The notes: a model not told the origin generated them from the letters alone. Shown: positions 8,147 to 19,832, counted from the stretch's first letter. The stretch is DNA of 64,000 nt from Clostridia bacterium (GCA_035561135.1 DATMYA010000044.1:1-64000); one strand, 5' to 3'. Program-made: numbers and translations.

Positions 8147-11035
8147 GTGTCTGAGGGTGTTCCCATTACCGGCATTCATCACGTCAATGCTGTGCCTGCC
8201 GTCGGTTGCAATCCGCGCCGAAATCGCAAGATTGCATTCCTACTCTGCCTCTTCGTGCTGCTCTGCTGCGGTTTGGCATTTGCGCAGCAGGGTGTGGTCG
8301 AGGAAGTCATCATCCACGGCAACCGGCGCATCCCGGCCGACACCATCCGTGCACGACTGTTCACTCGTCCAGGTGATGTGTATGACCAGCCCGGGATCGA
8401 GCGTGACTTCAACTCGCTATGGAATACCGGCTACTTCGACGATTTGCGCATCGAGCGCGAAGAAACGCCTAAGGGCTGGCGTTTGCACGTTTACGTCAAA
8501 GAGAAGCCGACGATCCGCGAGATCAAGTACGACGGACTGAAGTCAGTTTCTCAGTCCGATGTGCTTGAGAAGTTCAAGGAGCGCAAGGTTGGACTGACAC
8601 AGGAAAGTCAGTATGACCCGACCCGCGTCAAGAAGGCCGAAGTCGTCCTGAAAGAACTGCTTGCCGCTCGCGGACGCCAGTTCGCCACCATTCGCACGGA
8701 AATCAAGCCGATTCCTCCCGCCGCCGTCAGTGTCAGCTTCATCGTCAAGGAAGGCACGAAGGTTAAGGTCGGCAACATCCGCTTTGAAGGCAACAAGAAA
8801 GTCAGCAGCCGATTCCTCCGTAGCGCGATGAGGAACTCGCGACCCATCGGCATTCCGCACAGCATCATCCTCGAGAGCCTGTTCGCCAAGACCTTCGACG
8901 CCACCAAGCTGAGCGAAGATGCCGAACGCGTGCGCGTTGCCTATCAGGAGAAGGGCTACTTCAAGGCGCTCGTGCAGGATCCCAAAACGAAGATCCGCGA
9001 CGCTGGCGGCGTGAGATGGTATTTCCCCTTCAAGGCAAACAATGGGAAAGTCGTAGATATTACGGTTCCTGTCGAGGAAGGCGAGCGCTTCCACCTGAAA
9101 GAGATCAACTTCAGCGGTAACAAGGCCATCACCAACACTGCCTTGTTGCGCAGGTTGTTCAAGATGAAGGAAGGCGACCTTTTCAACACTTCCTTAGTTC
9201 GCAAGGGCCTCGACGAACTTCGCAAGGCATACGGTTCGCTCGGCTACATCAACTTCACTTCGGTTCCGAACACCGTAATCGATGACGAGAAAAAGCAGAT
9301 TACCATCAACGTCGACGTCGACGAGGGAAAGCCGTTCTATGTTCGCCGTATAGAGTTTGCGGGGAACAGTACCACGCGCGACAAGGTCATCCGCCGCGAG
9401 TTGGCGTTGGAAGAAGGCCAGGTTTACAACTCGCAACTGTGGGAACTGAGCCTGCTGCGCCTCAATCAGTTGAATTATTTCGAGCCGCTCAAGCCTGAAG
9501 AGGATTCCGAAGTTCACCAGAACAATCAGGAAAGCACGGTCGATATCACGCTCAAGGTCAAGGAGAAGGGCAAGAACTCCATCGGCCTGACTGGCGGTGT
9601 CAGCGGTCTTGCCGGTTCGTTCATCGGCTTGAATTACGAAACCAATAACTTCCTCGGCATGGGAGAAACCTTACACGTGGAAGCGAACGTTGGCAGCCGC
9701 GAGCGCAACCTTGTGTTCGGATTCACCGAACCGTACATGTTCGATCGTCCGCTCCAGTTCGGATTCACGGTCTTCACCCGCAAGTACAACTACGACCAGG
9801 CAAAGGAAGCGGAGATTTCCAGCAACCAACAGCTCAATCTTCCGCAATCATTCCTGGAGTCCTTGCAGAATTTCACGCAGTCATCGACCGGCTTCACCGT
9901 ATCCGCCAGTTATCCGCTGCATCGTTCGTTCAAGCGTGTCGGCTTAACGTATTCGCTGGACACCTCATCGGTCGAAGTCTTCACGGACGCATCACGCGGA
10001 TATTTCGAGGCCCTCGCGTTCCGCGGCATTTCCGGCCCAGACTCCTTGAAGGGCGTAATCACCAGCAAGTTCGTTCCGACGTTCAGCTTCAGCACAATCG
10101 ATAACCCGATGCGTCCGCACAGCGGCCACAGCCTGTTCCTCGGCACGGACATTTCCGGACTCGGCGGCAACGTACAGATGCTGCGTCCCGTCATGGAGTA
10201 CAAGCGCTTCATGCCGATGAAGGGGATCCACTTTGCCGACGCTCAGACAGGTCAGCAGACGCTCGGCATCCGCCTCCAGAGCACGTTTGTGACAGGCTAT
10301 GCGGGCAGAGTGGCGCCTCCGTTCGAGCGGATGTACACCGGCGGCGACAACGATATTCGCGGTTTCGATATCCGCTCCATCTCGCCAGTCGCGTTCCTGG
10401 TGGATAGCGTTAGCATGCCGTTGACCAACCCTGACGGTTCTGTGGTGCCGATCGATCCGAGTAACCCGCGTCGTGGCAGCGTCACCGTTCCTATCCCGGT
10501 TCATCGCCTCGTATTCCCCGGCGGCGACACCAGCATCGTGGGCAACGTCGAGTACCGAGTTCCCATCGCAGGTCCGGTCACGCTGGCCGCCTTCGTCGAT
10601 AGCGGTATGAATTTCGTGTTGCGCAACTCGCAACTCCGGTTGAGCGACGTTCAGGTCAATAACCTGAACAACACTCCGTTCGGCTGCCCTGTGATCGCAC
10701 CCGGCAGTTTCACTTGTGGCGGCACTCAGAACTTGACGTTCCAGCGCGAACTAACGCCGCTGAGCAAGACGAATTACATTCCCCGCATGTCGACCGGATT
10801 AGAACTTCAGGTCATCATGCCTGTCGTCAACGCGCCGTTCCGCATCTACTATGCGTACAATCCCTTGCGGCTCGACACGTTTGCGACACCTCCGTCTCAG
10901 TTCAATCGGTCAATGTTCCCTGTAGGCGCAGCAGGCGATTTCACGTTCCAGCAGGCGCAGGCACTCTACGGCTCGGCCTTCATGCTGAGAGAACCAAGAA
11001 AGACGGTGCGCTTCACGGTCAGCACCACGTTCTAA
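8147..11035 (+). CDS. bamA: Outer membrane protein assembly factor BamA
   Basis: Central component of the machinery that inserts beta-barrel proteins into the outer membrane. After a hydrophobic signal segment (LLCLFVLLCCGLAFAQQG) come five POTRA-like units: VVEEVIIHGNRRIPADTIRARLFTR, then TIREIKYDGLKSVSQSDVLE, VKVGNIRFEGNKKVSSRFLR, FHLKEINFSGNKAITNTALLR and FYVRRIEFAGNSTTRDKVIR. The C-terminal half is the Omp85 barrel, including GGDNDIRGFDIRSISP (the conserved RGF region) and a C-terminal strand ending in Phe. The 962 residues exceed E. coli BamA, mainly in barrel loops. GTG 8147 is the outermost start. A GTG 14 codons later is possible. The Skp-like gene follows, as in many Gram-negatives. 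Confidence 0.94.
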   Translation: MSEGVPITGIHHVNAVPAVGCNPRRNRKIAFLLCLFVLLCCGLAFAQQGVVEEVIIHGNRRIPADTIRARLFTRPGDVYDQPGIERDFNSLWNTGYFDDLRIEREETPKGWRLHVYVKEKPTIREIKYDGLKSVSQSDVLEKFKERKVGLTQESQYDPTRVKKAEVVLKELLAARGRQFATIRTEIKPIPPAAVSVSFIVKEGTKVKVGNIRFEGNKKVSSRFLRSAMRNSRPIGIPHSIILESLFAKTFDATKLSEDAERVRVAYQEKGYFKALVQDPKTKIRDAGGVRWYFPFKANNGKVVDITVPVEEGERFHLKEINFSGNKAITNTALLRRLFKMKEGDLFNTSLVRKGLDELRKAYGSLGYINFTSVPNTVIDDEKKQITINVDVDEGKPFYVRRIEFAGNSTTRDKVIRRELALEEGQVYNSQLWELSLLRLNQLNYFEPLKPEEDSEVHQNNQESTVDITLKVKEKGKNSIGLTGGVSGLAGSFIGLNYETNNFLGMGETLHVEANVGSRERNLVFGFTEPYMFDRPLQFGFTVFTRKYNYDQAKEAEISSNQQLNLPQSFLESLQNFTQSSTGFTVSASYPLHRSFKRVGLTYSLDTSSVEVFTDASRGYFEALAFRGISGPDSLKGVITSKFVPTFSFSTIDNPMRPHSGHSLFLGTDISGLGGNVQMLRPVMEYKRFMPMKGIHFADAQTGQQTLGIRLQSTFVTGYAGRVAPPFERMYTGGDNDIRGFDIRSISPVAFLVDSVSMPLTNPDGSVVPIDPSNPRRGSVTVPIPVHRLVFPGGDTSIVGNVEYRVPIAGPVTLAAFVDSGMNFVLRNSQLRLSDVQVNNLNNTPFGCPVIAPGSFTCGGTQNLTFQRELTPLSKTNYIPRMSTGLELQVIMPVVNAPFRIYYAYNPLRLDTFATPPSQFNRSMFPVGAAGDFTFQQAQALYGSAFMLREPRKTVRFTVSTTF

Positions 11036-11090
11036 GTTATTCTGATCGGGCCTTGGAAGACGTCATCAACATAGCTTTAGATTGTTTGGT

Positions 11091-11119
11091 TTGACGCTTG
11101 CAGGCCCTAATTCTATAAT
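11091..11119 (+). promoter_or_regulatory. Sigma-70 promoter of the Skp-like gene
   Basis: TTGACG at 11091-11096 and TATAAT at 11114-11119 with exactly 17 bases between them. The gene starts 125 bases downstream, leaving a long leader. Confidence 0.65.
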
Positions 11120-11243
11120 TCGTACTCCGAAGCCAATGAAATTTTTTGGTTGGGCATGAACGGCTGATTCTCTGCCGAGCGCCCCATTCCTGAAAGGTTT
11201 CTGAGGATTCACACGGAAGCTCCCAAGGAGTGAAAGCAACTCA

Positions 11244-11918
11244 ATGACACACAAGCTCGCTCGTTTCATCCCGGTTCTTGCGCTCGTTCTTTCTATCTCA
11301 GCGGTCGCGCAGACGGGCACCGCAGCACCCGCCGCCGCACCCGTTGCTGGGCCGGCCAAAGTCGGTATCATCAACGTGCAGGCCGCCATCGTCAGCACCA
11401 ACGAAGGCCAGCGCGATTTCCAGGGTTTGCAGAAGAAATTTGATCCCAAGCGCACGGAAATCGAGGGCCTCGGCAAGCAGGTTGACGATCTGAAGAAACA
11501 GCTCAGCGCACAAGGCGACAAGCTAAACGACGACGCCCGTGCTCAACTCGTCAAGCAGATCGAGCAGAAGCAGAAAGTACTTCAGCGCGAATACGAAGAC
11601 GCCAACAACGAACTGCAGGCGCAGCAGAACGAGATCGCCAGTCGCATCGGCCAGAAGATGATGCAGATGCTTGAGAAGTATGCTCGTGAAAACGGCTACA
11701 CAGTTGTACTCGATGCAGGCTCGCAGCAGAGCTCGGTCCTGTGGGCCACCCAAGCCGCGGACATTACACAGGCCATCGTCGATTCGTACAACGTTGAGTC
11801 CGGCGTTCCTGCTCAGCCTCGCCCCGCTGGCGCTCCTGCGGCAGGCACGGCGGCTCCGAAGACCGCGACTCCTCCGGCGCGTCCGGCTGGTGCTGCGACC
11901 AAGCCTACGCCGAAGTAA
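11244..11918 (+). CDS. skp: OmpH/Skp-family periplasmic chaperone
   Basis: Holds unfolded outer-membrane proteins in the periplasm for delivery to BamA. Signal peptide LARFIPVLALVLSISAVAQ, then VGIINVQAAIVSTNEGQRDFQGLQKKF, the typical start of the family. A long coiled coil rich in Gln, Lys and Glu forms the tentacles, and the strand-forming end is NGYTVVLDAGSQQSSVLWATQAADITQAIVDSYN. The 224 residues include an extra low-complexity Ala/Pro/Thr tail of about 40 residues. It lies directly downstream of bamA with its own promoter. Confidence 0.88.
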   Translation: MTHKLARFIPVLALVLSISAVAQTGTAAPAAAPVAGPAKVGIINVQAAIVSTNEGQRDFQGLQKKFDPKRTEIEGLGKQVDDLKKQLSAQGDKLNDDARAQLVKQIEQKQKVLQREYEDANNELQAQQNEIASRIGQKMMQMLEKYARENGYTVVLDAGSQQSSVLWATQAADITQAIVDSYNVESGVPAQPRPAGAPAAGTAAPKTATPPARPAGAATKPTPK

Positions 11919-11943
11919 ATTCGCACATTCTGTTCTATTGACT

Positions 11944-11970
11944 AGGCCGCCCCGACCGGGCGGCCTTTCG
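11944..11970 (+). terminator. Intrinsic terminator after the Skp-like gene
   Basis: Stem AGGCCGCCC/GGGCGGCCT followed by TTCGTTCTTG. Confidence 0.7.
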
Positions 11971-12110
11971 TTCTTGATCTTGTTTGACTCCTGACGCCGC
12001 ATACCTGTGATTTGTTCCCTGTGCGCGGTCTTTATATTTTTCGCCACCCTCCTGAAATCCGACCGTTGCCGGTGTCCATTCTCAGTACAAGCGACGTACG
12101 GAGGTGGACG

Positions 12111-12833
12111 ATGTTCGACAACGCTGTTTTCGATACGCTCGAAACCACTCCCCACAATCGGACGTGGACGACGATGGCGTCATTCGCGCTGCAAGGGATT
12201 GGCATCGGAGTGCTCGTGCTCATGCCACTCATCTACACGGAAGCCCTGCCAAAATTGCGGATCGCCGAAGCGCCGTCCGCACCGCCTGCGCCTCGCCGGC
12301 CGCAGGCAGCCGAAGTTGTCCCTGTCCCGGCAACGTTGCGCCATGCCAGCCAGTTTGTGGAAGGCGCGCTCGTCGAACCGCGCTGGATCCCGAAACACGC
12401 CCAATACTTCAACGATCCGCCGCCGCCAGCACCGGGTGGCGATGGCATCGGCGTTCCGTATGGCCTGGGGACGCCAGACGCCAGGCAGAGCGCAGCTTTG
12501 CGCAACATCCTTGCCCTTAACGTTGCACCGGCCGTTGCCCCGACGGTGGTGCGTCCGCGGCCATCCGTACTGTTGCAGGGCAACCTCGTCCGTCGCATCG
12601 AACCTGCATATCCGGCGAAGGCTCGCCTCGCACGCGTGCAGGGTCCGGTGCTGCTTGCCGCCGTCATCGATGCCGACGGTAACATTGCGAACTTGAAAGT
12701 AATCAGCGGACACCCGTTCCTGGCTGAGGCCGCGCTCGACGCCGTCCGCCAGTGGCGCTACCGCCCGTACGTTCTCAATGGCGTGCCCATCGAAGTCGAA
12801 ACGCAGATCACTGTTGTGTTCACCCTGCGCTGA
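12111..12833 (+). CDS. TonB-type energy transducer / TonB C-terminal domain protein
   Basis: The start is ATG 12111 with GAGGTGG ten bases upstream. The 240-residue product has one N-terminal membrane segment (ASFALQGIGIGVLVLMPLIY), a Pro/Ala-rich linker that would span the periplasm, and a C-terminal TonB domain (RIEPAYPAKARLARVQGPVLLAAVIDADG through AALDAVRQWRYRPYVLNGVPIEVETQITVVFTL). Such proteins couple ExbB/ExbD proton-motive energy to outer-membrane receptors. No exbBD is visible nearby, so its partner receptor cannot be named. Confidence 0.85.
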   Translation: MFDNAVFDTLETTPHNRTWTTMASFALQGIGIGVLVLMPLIYTEALPKLRIAEAPSAPPAPRRPQAAEVVPVPATLRHASQFVEGALVEPRWIPKHAQYFNDPPPPAPGGDGIGVPYGLGTPDARQSAALRNILALNVAPAVAPTVVRPRPSVLLQGNLVRRIEPAYPAKARLARVQGPVLLAAVIDADGNIANLKVISGHPFLAEAALDAVRQWRYRPYVLNGVPIEVETQITVVFTLR

Positions 12834-12879
12834 GCAAGCTCCCGCCGTGCTCTTCCTCAGCGTTCTTCCGGATTCAGGA

Positions 12880-12907
12880 GGCGCCTCATCGCAGGCGCCT
12901 TTTTTTG
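12880..12907 (+). terminator. Intrinsic terminator after the tonB-type gene
   Basis: Stem AGGCGCC/GGCGCCT with an eight-base loop, followed by a run of seven T. Confidence 0.8.
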
Positions 12908-13413
12908 GTTCCAAATCAGTACTTGAATCTGTTCCCAACGAACTTGAGTTGCTTCAAATATGTGGCAGCTTCGGTGGGGAAGAAATTACGCAATGCGGAG
13001 ACGCAGTTTTTACGCGCCCTGCAAACTGCGCCGCCAGAAATTCCCCTGTTCCGATCTGGCACGCCTGTGGAAAATTTTGTGGAATACGCAGAGGTGCTCC
13101 GCCAGACAGCTCGCCACGGAGCCCTGAGATGTCCTTTGGCAGGCTAGGGAAAGCCATGAAGCCACTGCGTTTTCAGCGATTTGCGATATTACGGTTTTTG
13201 TTGTTGACGAGAGGATTGTTGTCTGCGAGAGAAACGTTCTAAAGAGAGTTTTGCACACCTATCACCTTAGACAGCGACTTGAACTCTCCTGTGCCTCGGA
13301 CCGTAGATGCCGAGTTTTCAGCAGCTTAGGATGTAGAAATTGCAGAAATCTGAAGGTCGATGCCGGTTGGAAAGACGACAGTATTTACGCCGAAGTTAAC
13401 TAATTGAAGTTAA
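12908..13413. other. Intergenic region without a supported gene
   Basis: About 500 bases between convergent genes. Short open frames occur on both strands but lack ribosome sites and recognisable motifs. A direct repeat of GAAGTTAACTAA lies just before the lepA stop codon. Confidence 0.5.
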
Positions 13414-15216
<1,803 letters not shown>

Positions 15217-15597
15217 GTCCTACGTATTCTGTTCGGTTTCGAATGGCGGCGCGCCGAAAAGGCGCTGCCCACGATCGGGTAGTCGCAAACGCCGATCATG
15301 CCCCAGCACACGTCGAACTGCGGTACTGGGCTGGAATGGGACTGGCTTGATTGTAGCATCCAGCGCGCGTTATCACTTTGCGCCGGAAGGCGGCAACCTT
15401 TTTACTAAGTCGCTTAGCTGCTGAATCGCTGAGTCGCTTGGCTACCGCAAAATCGCGTTCTCCTGAGAGCGTAAGCCCGAGTCGAAGGATACTTTTTGGC
15501 TTTGTGCTGATCGTAGGGTCCTTCGACTCCGCGGCGCTCCGCTCAGAGAAGGAAGACAACTCAGCTTGACGCTTTGGCAGTTCAGTAGCTTAGGAGC
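15217..15597. other. Intergenic region with two repeat families
   Basis: No gene supported. It contains AGTCGCTTAGCTGCTGAATCG-like tracts at 15407-15432 and 15577-15600, and a large hairpin repeat at 15461-15548. Confidence 0.55.
15461..15548. repeat. Intergenic hairpin repeat (CGAGTCGAAGGAT type)
   Basis: Arms TCCTGAGAGCG...CGAGTCGAAGGAT and TCCTTCGACTCCG...CGCTCCGCTCAGA form a long imperfect inverted repeat, related to the one at 28933-29033. Confidence 0.65.
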
Positions 15598-17397
15598 TCA
15601 GCAGCTTCGTAGCCGCTGGAACACTCGCACGGCATAACCGTCTTCGTCGCTCGCAAAGGCCTGTCGCCAGCATTTTCCGGGATCATAATTCGCCTCACCT
15701 CGGAATCTCGCCACGACCAGGATTTTAGGCTCGTCCCTGGGCACCTGCATCACCAACTCGTCTTCGCGAAACTCGGCAGCGCACGTACGTTCGCCGTGAG
15801 CAATATGACGCCGGCGCAATGCAAGCAACTGCCGATACCAGCGCAACATGTCGTTCTCATCCGTTGCCAAATCCCAGTGCAGGCGCGAGCGCTCGAAGGT
15901 CGAAGCATCCTGCGGATCAGGAACATCGTCCCACTTGAAGGCCTTGAATTCCTTTCGACGCCCTTCGCTCACAGCCTGCTGGAGATTCGGATCGCCGAAG
16001 TCGGTGAAGAATTGAAACGGCGAGGGTTCATCGTATTCCTGCCCCATAAACAGCAGAGGGGTTTGCGGCGCGAGCAGCAGTAGCGCGGCGGCAAGCTTGC
16101 GCGCCCCCCGCGGCACCAGATGATTCAGGCGCTCGCCCCTGGCGCGATTCCCGACTTGATCGTGATTTTGAATGGAGATGATGTGCTTCGGCAGCGGAAT
16201 CCCCACAGCCGAAGTGCCGCGAACGTCGCTCCAGTAGTGGAAGAACTCTCCCTGGAAGACGAAGCCTTCGTTCAGCGCGCGCGCAATCTGTTTTTTGTTT
16301 CCGAAATCCTGGTAATAGCCTTCGCGTTCGCCCGTCAGGTACGCGTGCAGTGCGTGATGGAAATCGTCGCTCCAGACGGCGTCCAGCCCATAGCCGCCTT
16401 TCTCGGCGGGCAGTACGTAGCGCGAATCGTTCTCGTCGGTTTCAACCGTCACACAAACAATCCGCCCTAGTTCGCGAGCCAGCGCCTGCACATTTTGCTG
16501 AATTTCGGCTGTGATGTGCAGCGGCGAATCATCCTTGATTGTCTGCACCGCATCCAGCCGTAGTCCGTCGAGATGGTATTCGCGAATCCAGTACAGCGCG
16601 TTATCCACGATGAAGCGGCGCACGCCTTCACAGCCATCGTCGTCGTAATTCACGGCTTCGCCCCAGGGCGTCTGGTGCTTCGCCGTGAAGTACGGGCCGA
16701 ACATCCGCAAATAATTGCCCTCATTACCCAGGTGGTTGTAGACAACGTCGAGCATGACGCCAAGGCCTTCACGGTGTGCTGCGTCCACAAAGCGTTTGAA
16801 CGCATCCGGCCCTCCGTAGCTCGCCTGCACTGCGTACAGCCCCACCCCGTCGTATCCCCAGTTGCGCTTTCCAGGAAACGCATTCACCGGCATAACTTCG
16901 ATGATCGAAACGCCGAGTTGCTTGAGATAACTCAGCTTTTCGATTGCTGTGTCGAACGTGCCCTCGGACGTGAACGTGCCGATATGCAGTTCGTAGATGA
17001 CGTAGTCCCGCAGTTCGCGACCGCGCCAGTCGTGATCTGTCCAGCGGAACGTGCCCGGCTCCACTATTTCCGTCGGCCCGTGCACTCCCTCCGGAAGCAG
17101 CCGCGACACCGGATCGGGCACCGGTTTCTGATCGTTCACCATGTAGAAGTAGCGGTCGCCCGGGCGCGCGTCGATTCCCGTCAGCGCCCACGTATCCATG
17201 TCCACCAGTTCGGAGAGGTCCGGCAGGCCGAAATCCGCTGAGCCCAGCCGCCGCATAGAAATGTCCTCGGCGTCACAGCGCCCTGCCCGCATCAGTCGCA
17301 AAACGACCTTCTGTGCCGCAGGCACCCACACGCGGAACTCCACCTCGCGGCCGCGCACAATCGCGCCGTTCATCGTGCTTTGCACTTCGGTGCTCAC
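15598..17397 (-). CDS. treZ: Malto-oligosyltrehalose trehalohydrolase
   Basis: GH13 enzyme that releases trehalose from maltooligosyl-trehalose made by TreY. Seen: an N-terminal carbohydrate-binding domain (VEFRVWVPAAQKVVLRL), then DYVIYELHIGTFTSEGTFD, the family-specific VMPVNAFPGKRNWGYDGVGLYA, VMLDVVYNHLGNEGNY, the nucleophile region HLDGLRLDAVQTI, the acid/base region CVTVETDEND, and SIQNHDQVGNRARG. Length 599 is normal. It starts at GTG 17397 or ATG 17373, neither with a strong ribosome site. treY and treX are not in the window. Confidence 0.92.
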   Translation of the reverse strand: MSTEVQSTMNGAIVRGREVEFRVWVPAAQKVVLRLMRAGRCDAEDISMRRLGSADFGLPDLSELVDMDTWALTGIDARPGDRYFYMVNDQKPVPDPVSRLLPEGVHGPTEIVEPGTFRWTDHDWRGRELRDYVIYELHIGTFTSEGTFDTAIEKLSYLKQLGVSIIEVMPVNAFPGKRNWGYDGVGLYAVQASYGGPDAFKRFVDAAHREGLGVMLDVVYNHLGNEGNYLRMFGPYFTAKHQTPWGEAVNYDDDGCEGVRRFIVDNALYWIREYHLDGLRLDAVQTIKDDSPLHITAEIQQNVQALARELGRIVCVTVETDENDSRYVLPAEKGGYGLDAVWSDDFHHALHAYLTGEREGYYQDFGNKKQIARALNEGFVFQGEFFHYWSDVRGTSAVGIPLPKHIISIQNHDQVGNRARGERLNHLVPRGARKLAAALLLLAPQTPLLFMGQEYDEPSPFQFFTDFGDPNLQQAVSEGRRKEFKAFKWDDVPDPQDASTFERSRLHWDLATDENDMLRWYRQLLALRRRHIAHGERTCAAEFREDELVMQVPRDEPKILVVARFRGEANYDPGKCWRQAFASDEDGYAVRVFQRLRSC

Positions 17398-17466
17398 GCT
17401 CGTGAGACGAGACCCGCACCGGCAAGGATGTATGGATGTAAACGAGGGCGGTACAATCGCTGCCGT

Positions 17467-18039
17467 ATGCTCATCCTGGCCTCCGCCTCACCACGCCGCT
17501 CCGAACTGCTGCGCAATGCCGACATCGCTTTCCAGGTCAAACCAGCGCACGTGCCTGAAGTCGCCGATTCCGGCGAAGCGCCGTTGGCGTATGCAAAGCG
17601 ACTCGCGCGCGATAAGGCACGGGCCATCTCCGCCGCGCACCGCTCAGACTTCGTCCTCGGCGCAGATACCGTCGTCATCGTGGACGAACACCTGCTCGAG
17701 AAGCCGCGCCACGCCGACGACGCAGCGCGCATGTTGCGCTTGCTCTCGGGACGCGTTCACCAGGTCACAACCGGCGTCTGCCTCATTGGCCCGGCGGAGG
17801 ATGGGAATTCGTTCGAGGACGTCCGCTCCGCAACAACAGAGGTGACGTTTAACCACCTTAGCGACGACGACATTCGCGCCTACATCTCGAGCGGCGAACC
17901 CATGGACAAAGCTGGCGCTTATGCCATTCAGGGCATAGCCTCTCGTTGGATTCCGCGCATAGACGGCTGCTACTTCAACGTTGTCGGACTGCCGGTGCCG
18001 CTCGTCTTCGCCATGCTGCGAGAGCGCCTGGCCATCTGA
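17467..18039 (+). CDS. maf: Maf family nucleotide pyrophosphatase
   Basis: Hydrolyses non-canonical or modified nucleoside triphosphates (dTTP/UTP-type or m7GTP-type). The start at ATG 17467 gives MLILASASPRRSELL, the canonical Maf N-terminus. Further motifs are VLGADTVVIVDEHLLEKPRHADDAARML, GRVHQVTTGVCLI, and EPMDKAGAYAIQG with the conserved DKAGAY. The product has 190 residues. It is divergent from treZ, with a 69-base gap. Confidence 0.93.
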   Translation: MLILASASPRRSELLRNADIAFQVKPAHVPEVADSGEAPLAYAKRLARDKARAISAAHRSDFVLGADTVVIVDEHLLEKPRHADDAARMLRLLSGRVHQVTTGVCLIGPAEDGNSFEDVRSATTEVTFNHLSDDDIRAYISSGEPMDKAGAYAIQGIASRWIPRIDGCYFNVVGLPVPLVFAMLRERLAI

Positions 18040-18056
18040 GCGTTGTGCAAAAGCGA

Positions 18057-18077
18057 ACGCCCCACAGTAGGGGCGTT
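18057..18077 (-). terminator. Hairpin between maf and tatA, likely tatA terminator
   Basis: Stem AACGCCC/GGGCGTT with a seven-base loop. On the minus strand it is followed by TCGCTTTTGC, so it probably ends tatA. It may also serve maf, whose stop codon lies 18 bases away. Confidence 0.6.
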
Positions 18078-18105
18078 ACAGATCAAAGCTCGTGCCAATC
18101 GACGT

Positions 18106-18273
18106 TTAGGCCTTCTTGTCGGTCTCGCCGTCGCCGTCTTTCACAGCGCTCTTGAAGTTGCGGATTCCATCGCCAAGACCTTTTCCCAATTCCGAGAGCC
18201 GACCCGGCCCGAAGATCAGGAGCGCGATCGCGAGGATGATAAGGATTTCGGGCAGTCCGATTTTGCCAAACAT
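18106..18273 (-). CDS. tatA: Twin-arginine translocase subunit TatA/TatE
   Basis: A 55-residue protein, easily missed because of its length. It reads [20 protein letters not shown], then [20 protein letters not shown] and a short charged tail ending in KKA. This is the complete TatA pattern: an N-terminal helix, the FGP hinge, then an amphipathic helix with GxGxxIRxFK. GGAGG lies 5 bases upstream of the ATG. TatA oligomers form the pore for folded proteins with RR signal peptides. tatB and tatC are not adjacent. Confidence 0.93.
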   Translation of the reverse strand: MFGKIGLPEILIILAIALLIFGPGRLSELGKGLGDGIRNFKSAVKDGDGETDKKA

Positions 18274-18616
18274 ACGACCTCCAATTTAGTGCAGGCCCAT
18301 CAAGTCGCTGCCGGGGTTGTGCCGCACAACAAATATATACGCCGCTCCTCCAAACTCACATGGAGTGTTTCAGCAACGGCGCGCTCCCTAGGCTTAATAC
18401 ATAGTCTAGGTCAGCTTGCGGCGCGAGTCAAAGGAACTGCTACTCACGAGGCCAGGCATCAGACGCCGGACCTTGGACGTCAAACGCGAGACATCAGACA
18501 TTAAACGTCGACGGCTCGCAAGCAGACTACGAAGACCCTGATTCGGAATCTTATCTCTGATCAAGAACAACCGCAGCGTAAACTCAGGCAAGCTTCATGC
18601 CTGTGTAAAGACTCGC
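18274..18616. other. Intergenic region with degenerate repeat tract
   Basis: No gene supported. Positions 18450-18510 hold degenerate CAGACGTC/GACATCAGAC repeats like those at 7817, 32735, 35080 and 38185. Confidence 0.5.
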
Positions 18617-19792
18617 TTACATGCTTTCCAGGAGCCGGGCCAACAGCGCTGCCCTGCGTGGAATATCCGCTACTATCACGTGTTCGTGCTTGGCGTGCGC
18701 ACCGTCGCCGACCGCTCCAAGGCCATCGAGAGTAGGAATACCGATACCGGCGGTGAAGTTTCCGTCGGAACCGCCGCCTACCGAGGTTTCGGCCAATTCA
18801 AAGCCAAGCTCGGCTGCCAATCCCCGCGCTTTGCCGTAGAGCGCAGCCACCCCGTTGGTCCGCTCGAAAGGTGCTCGGTTCAGCCCGCCTGCAACCTCGA
18901 TCGTGCAACGCTTATCGAACGGCCGCAGGTGGCGCAACTTACGATCCAGAGCTCGACCATCGCGCATGGTTGCAACGCGCACATCGATCTCGGCTTCAGC
19001 CGAAGCCGCCACGACGTTCGTGCGCGTGCCTCCGCGCACAAGCCCCGGATTCACAGTGGTTCCGCACTTCAGATCCGTGAACTGCACCACCTCGACTAAC
19101 TGCCGCGCCAGTTCCGTGATTGCGCTGGCACCCTTCTCGAAGTCCAGTCCAGCGTGGGCTGCGCGCCCTGTCACCTTGATCGTGTAATTGCCGACGCCTT
19201 TGCGCGCCGTCTTGCACGCGCCTCTCGCTCCCGCCGCCGGCTCCAGCACGAGCACGGCATCGCAACCCGTCGCCAGCTTTTCCGTGACCGCTCGCGATGC
19301 CACGCTCCCCACCTCTTCGTCAGTGTTCAGCAGCACCGTCACAGGACATGGCAGCCGACCACTAACTTCCTTCAGCGCGCGAAGTGCGTACAGCATCTGT
19401 GCGATGCCGGCTTTCATGTCGAAGACTCCGGGCCCGTAGATACGCCCGCCGCGCTCACGCCACGGCATGACCGAAAGGGTTCCCAGTTCATACACGGTAT
19501 CGATGTGCCCCAGCAGCAGCACCCGGCCGCGTTTCGCTTTCGTGACGAAGTCCGCTTGCAGAAGGTTGCCGAATTCCCGTTGCCTGTGCAGGCGCACTCG
19601 TCCTCCTGCGCTATCCAGTTCCGCCGCGACGAACTCGCCTAGCGCATCGACTGCGTGCTTACTACTGCTCGGCGATTCGCGCACGACCAGCTCGCGCGTT
19701 AGCGCAACCATCTCGCTGCGCCGCTGCACCAGCCACTTCAACAGCGCTTGCTCATGCGCCGCATCGGCAGTCACGCTCTTCGCCTTCGTCAT
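18617..19792 (-). CDS. M20 family metallopeptidase (carboxypeptidase G2-like)
   Basis: A 391-residue two-zinc exopeptidase. The motifs are VVRESPSSSKHAVDALGEFV near the N-terminus, the metal-binding GHIDTV, GPGVFDMKAGIAQML with the bridging Asp, NTDEEVGS with the catalytic Glu pair, and GGGSDGNF near the C-terminus with a final His-containing segment (GDGAHAKHEHV). The dimerisation domain lies between. The start is ATG 19792. The open frame extends upstream but loses family similarity and overlaps the fabZ promoter region. Likely substrates are N-acylated amino acids or glutamyl amides, which the sequence does not settle. Confidence 0.85.
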   Translation of the reverse strand: MTKAKSVTADAAHEQALLKWLVQRRSEMVALTRELVVRESPSSSKHAVDALGEFVAAELDSAGGRVRLHRQREFGNLLQADFVTKAKRGRVLLLGHIDTVYELGTLSVMPWRERGGRIYGPGVFDMKAGIAQMLYALRALKEVSGRLPCPVTVLLNTDEEVGSVASRAVTEKLATGCDAVLVLEPAAGARGACKTARKGVGNYTIKVTGRAAHAGLDFEKGASAITELARQLVEVVQFTDLKCGTTVNPGLVRGGTRTNVVAASAEAEIDVRVATMRDGRALDRKLRHLRPFDKRCTIEVAGGLNRAPFERTNGVAALYGKARGLAAELGFELAETSVGGGSDGNFTAGIGIPTLDGLGAVGDGAHAKHEHVIVADIPRRAALLARLLESM

Positions 19793-19832
19793 TTGATAAC
19801 CCGTCCTTCGCGGTCGTTCGCCGTTACGCGTG

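Noticed and set aside
12954-13258. Short open frames after the tonB-type gene
   Set aside because: No ribosome site, no motif, and position between convergent genes.
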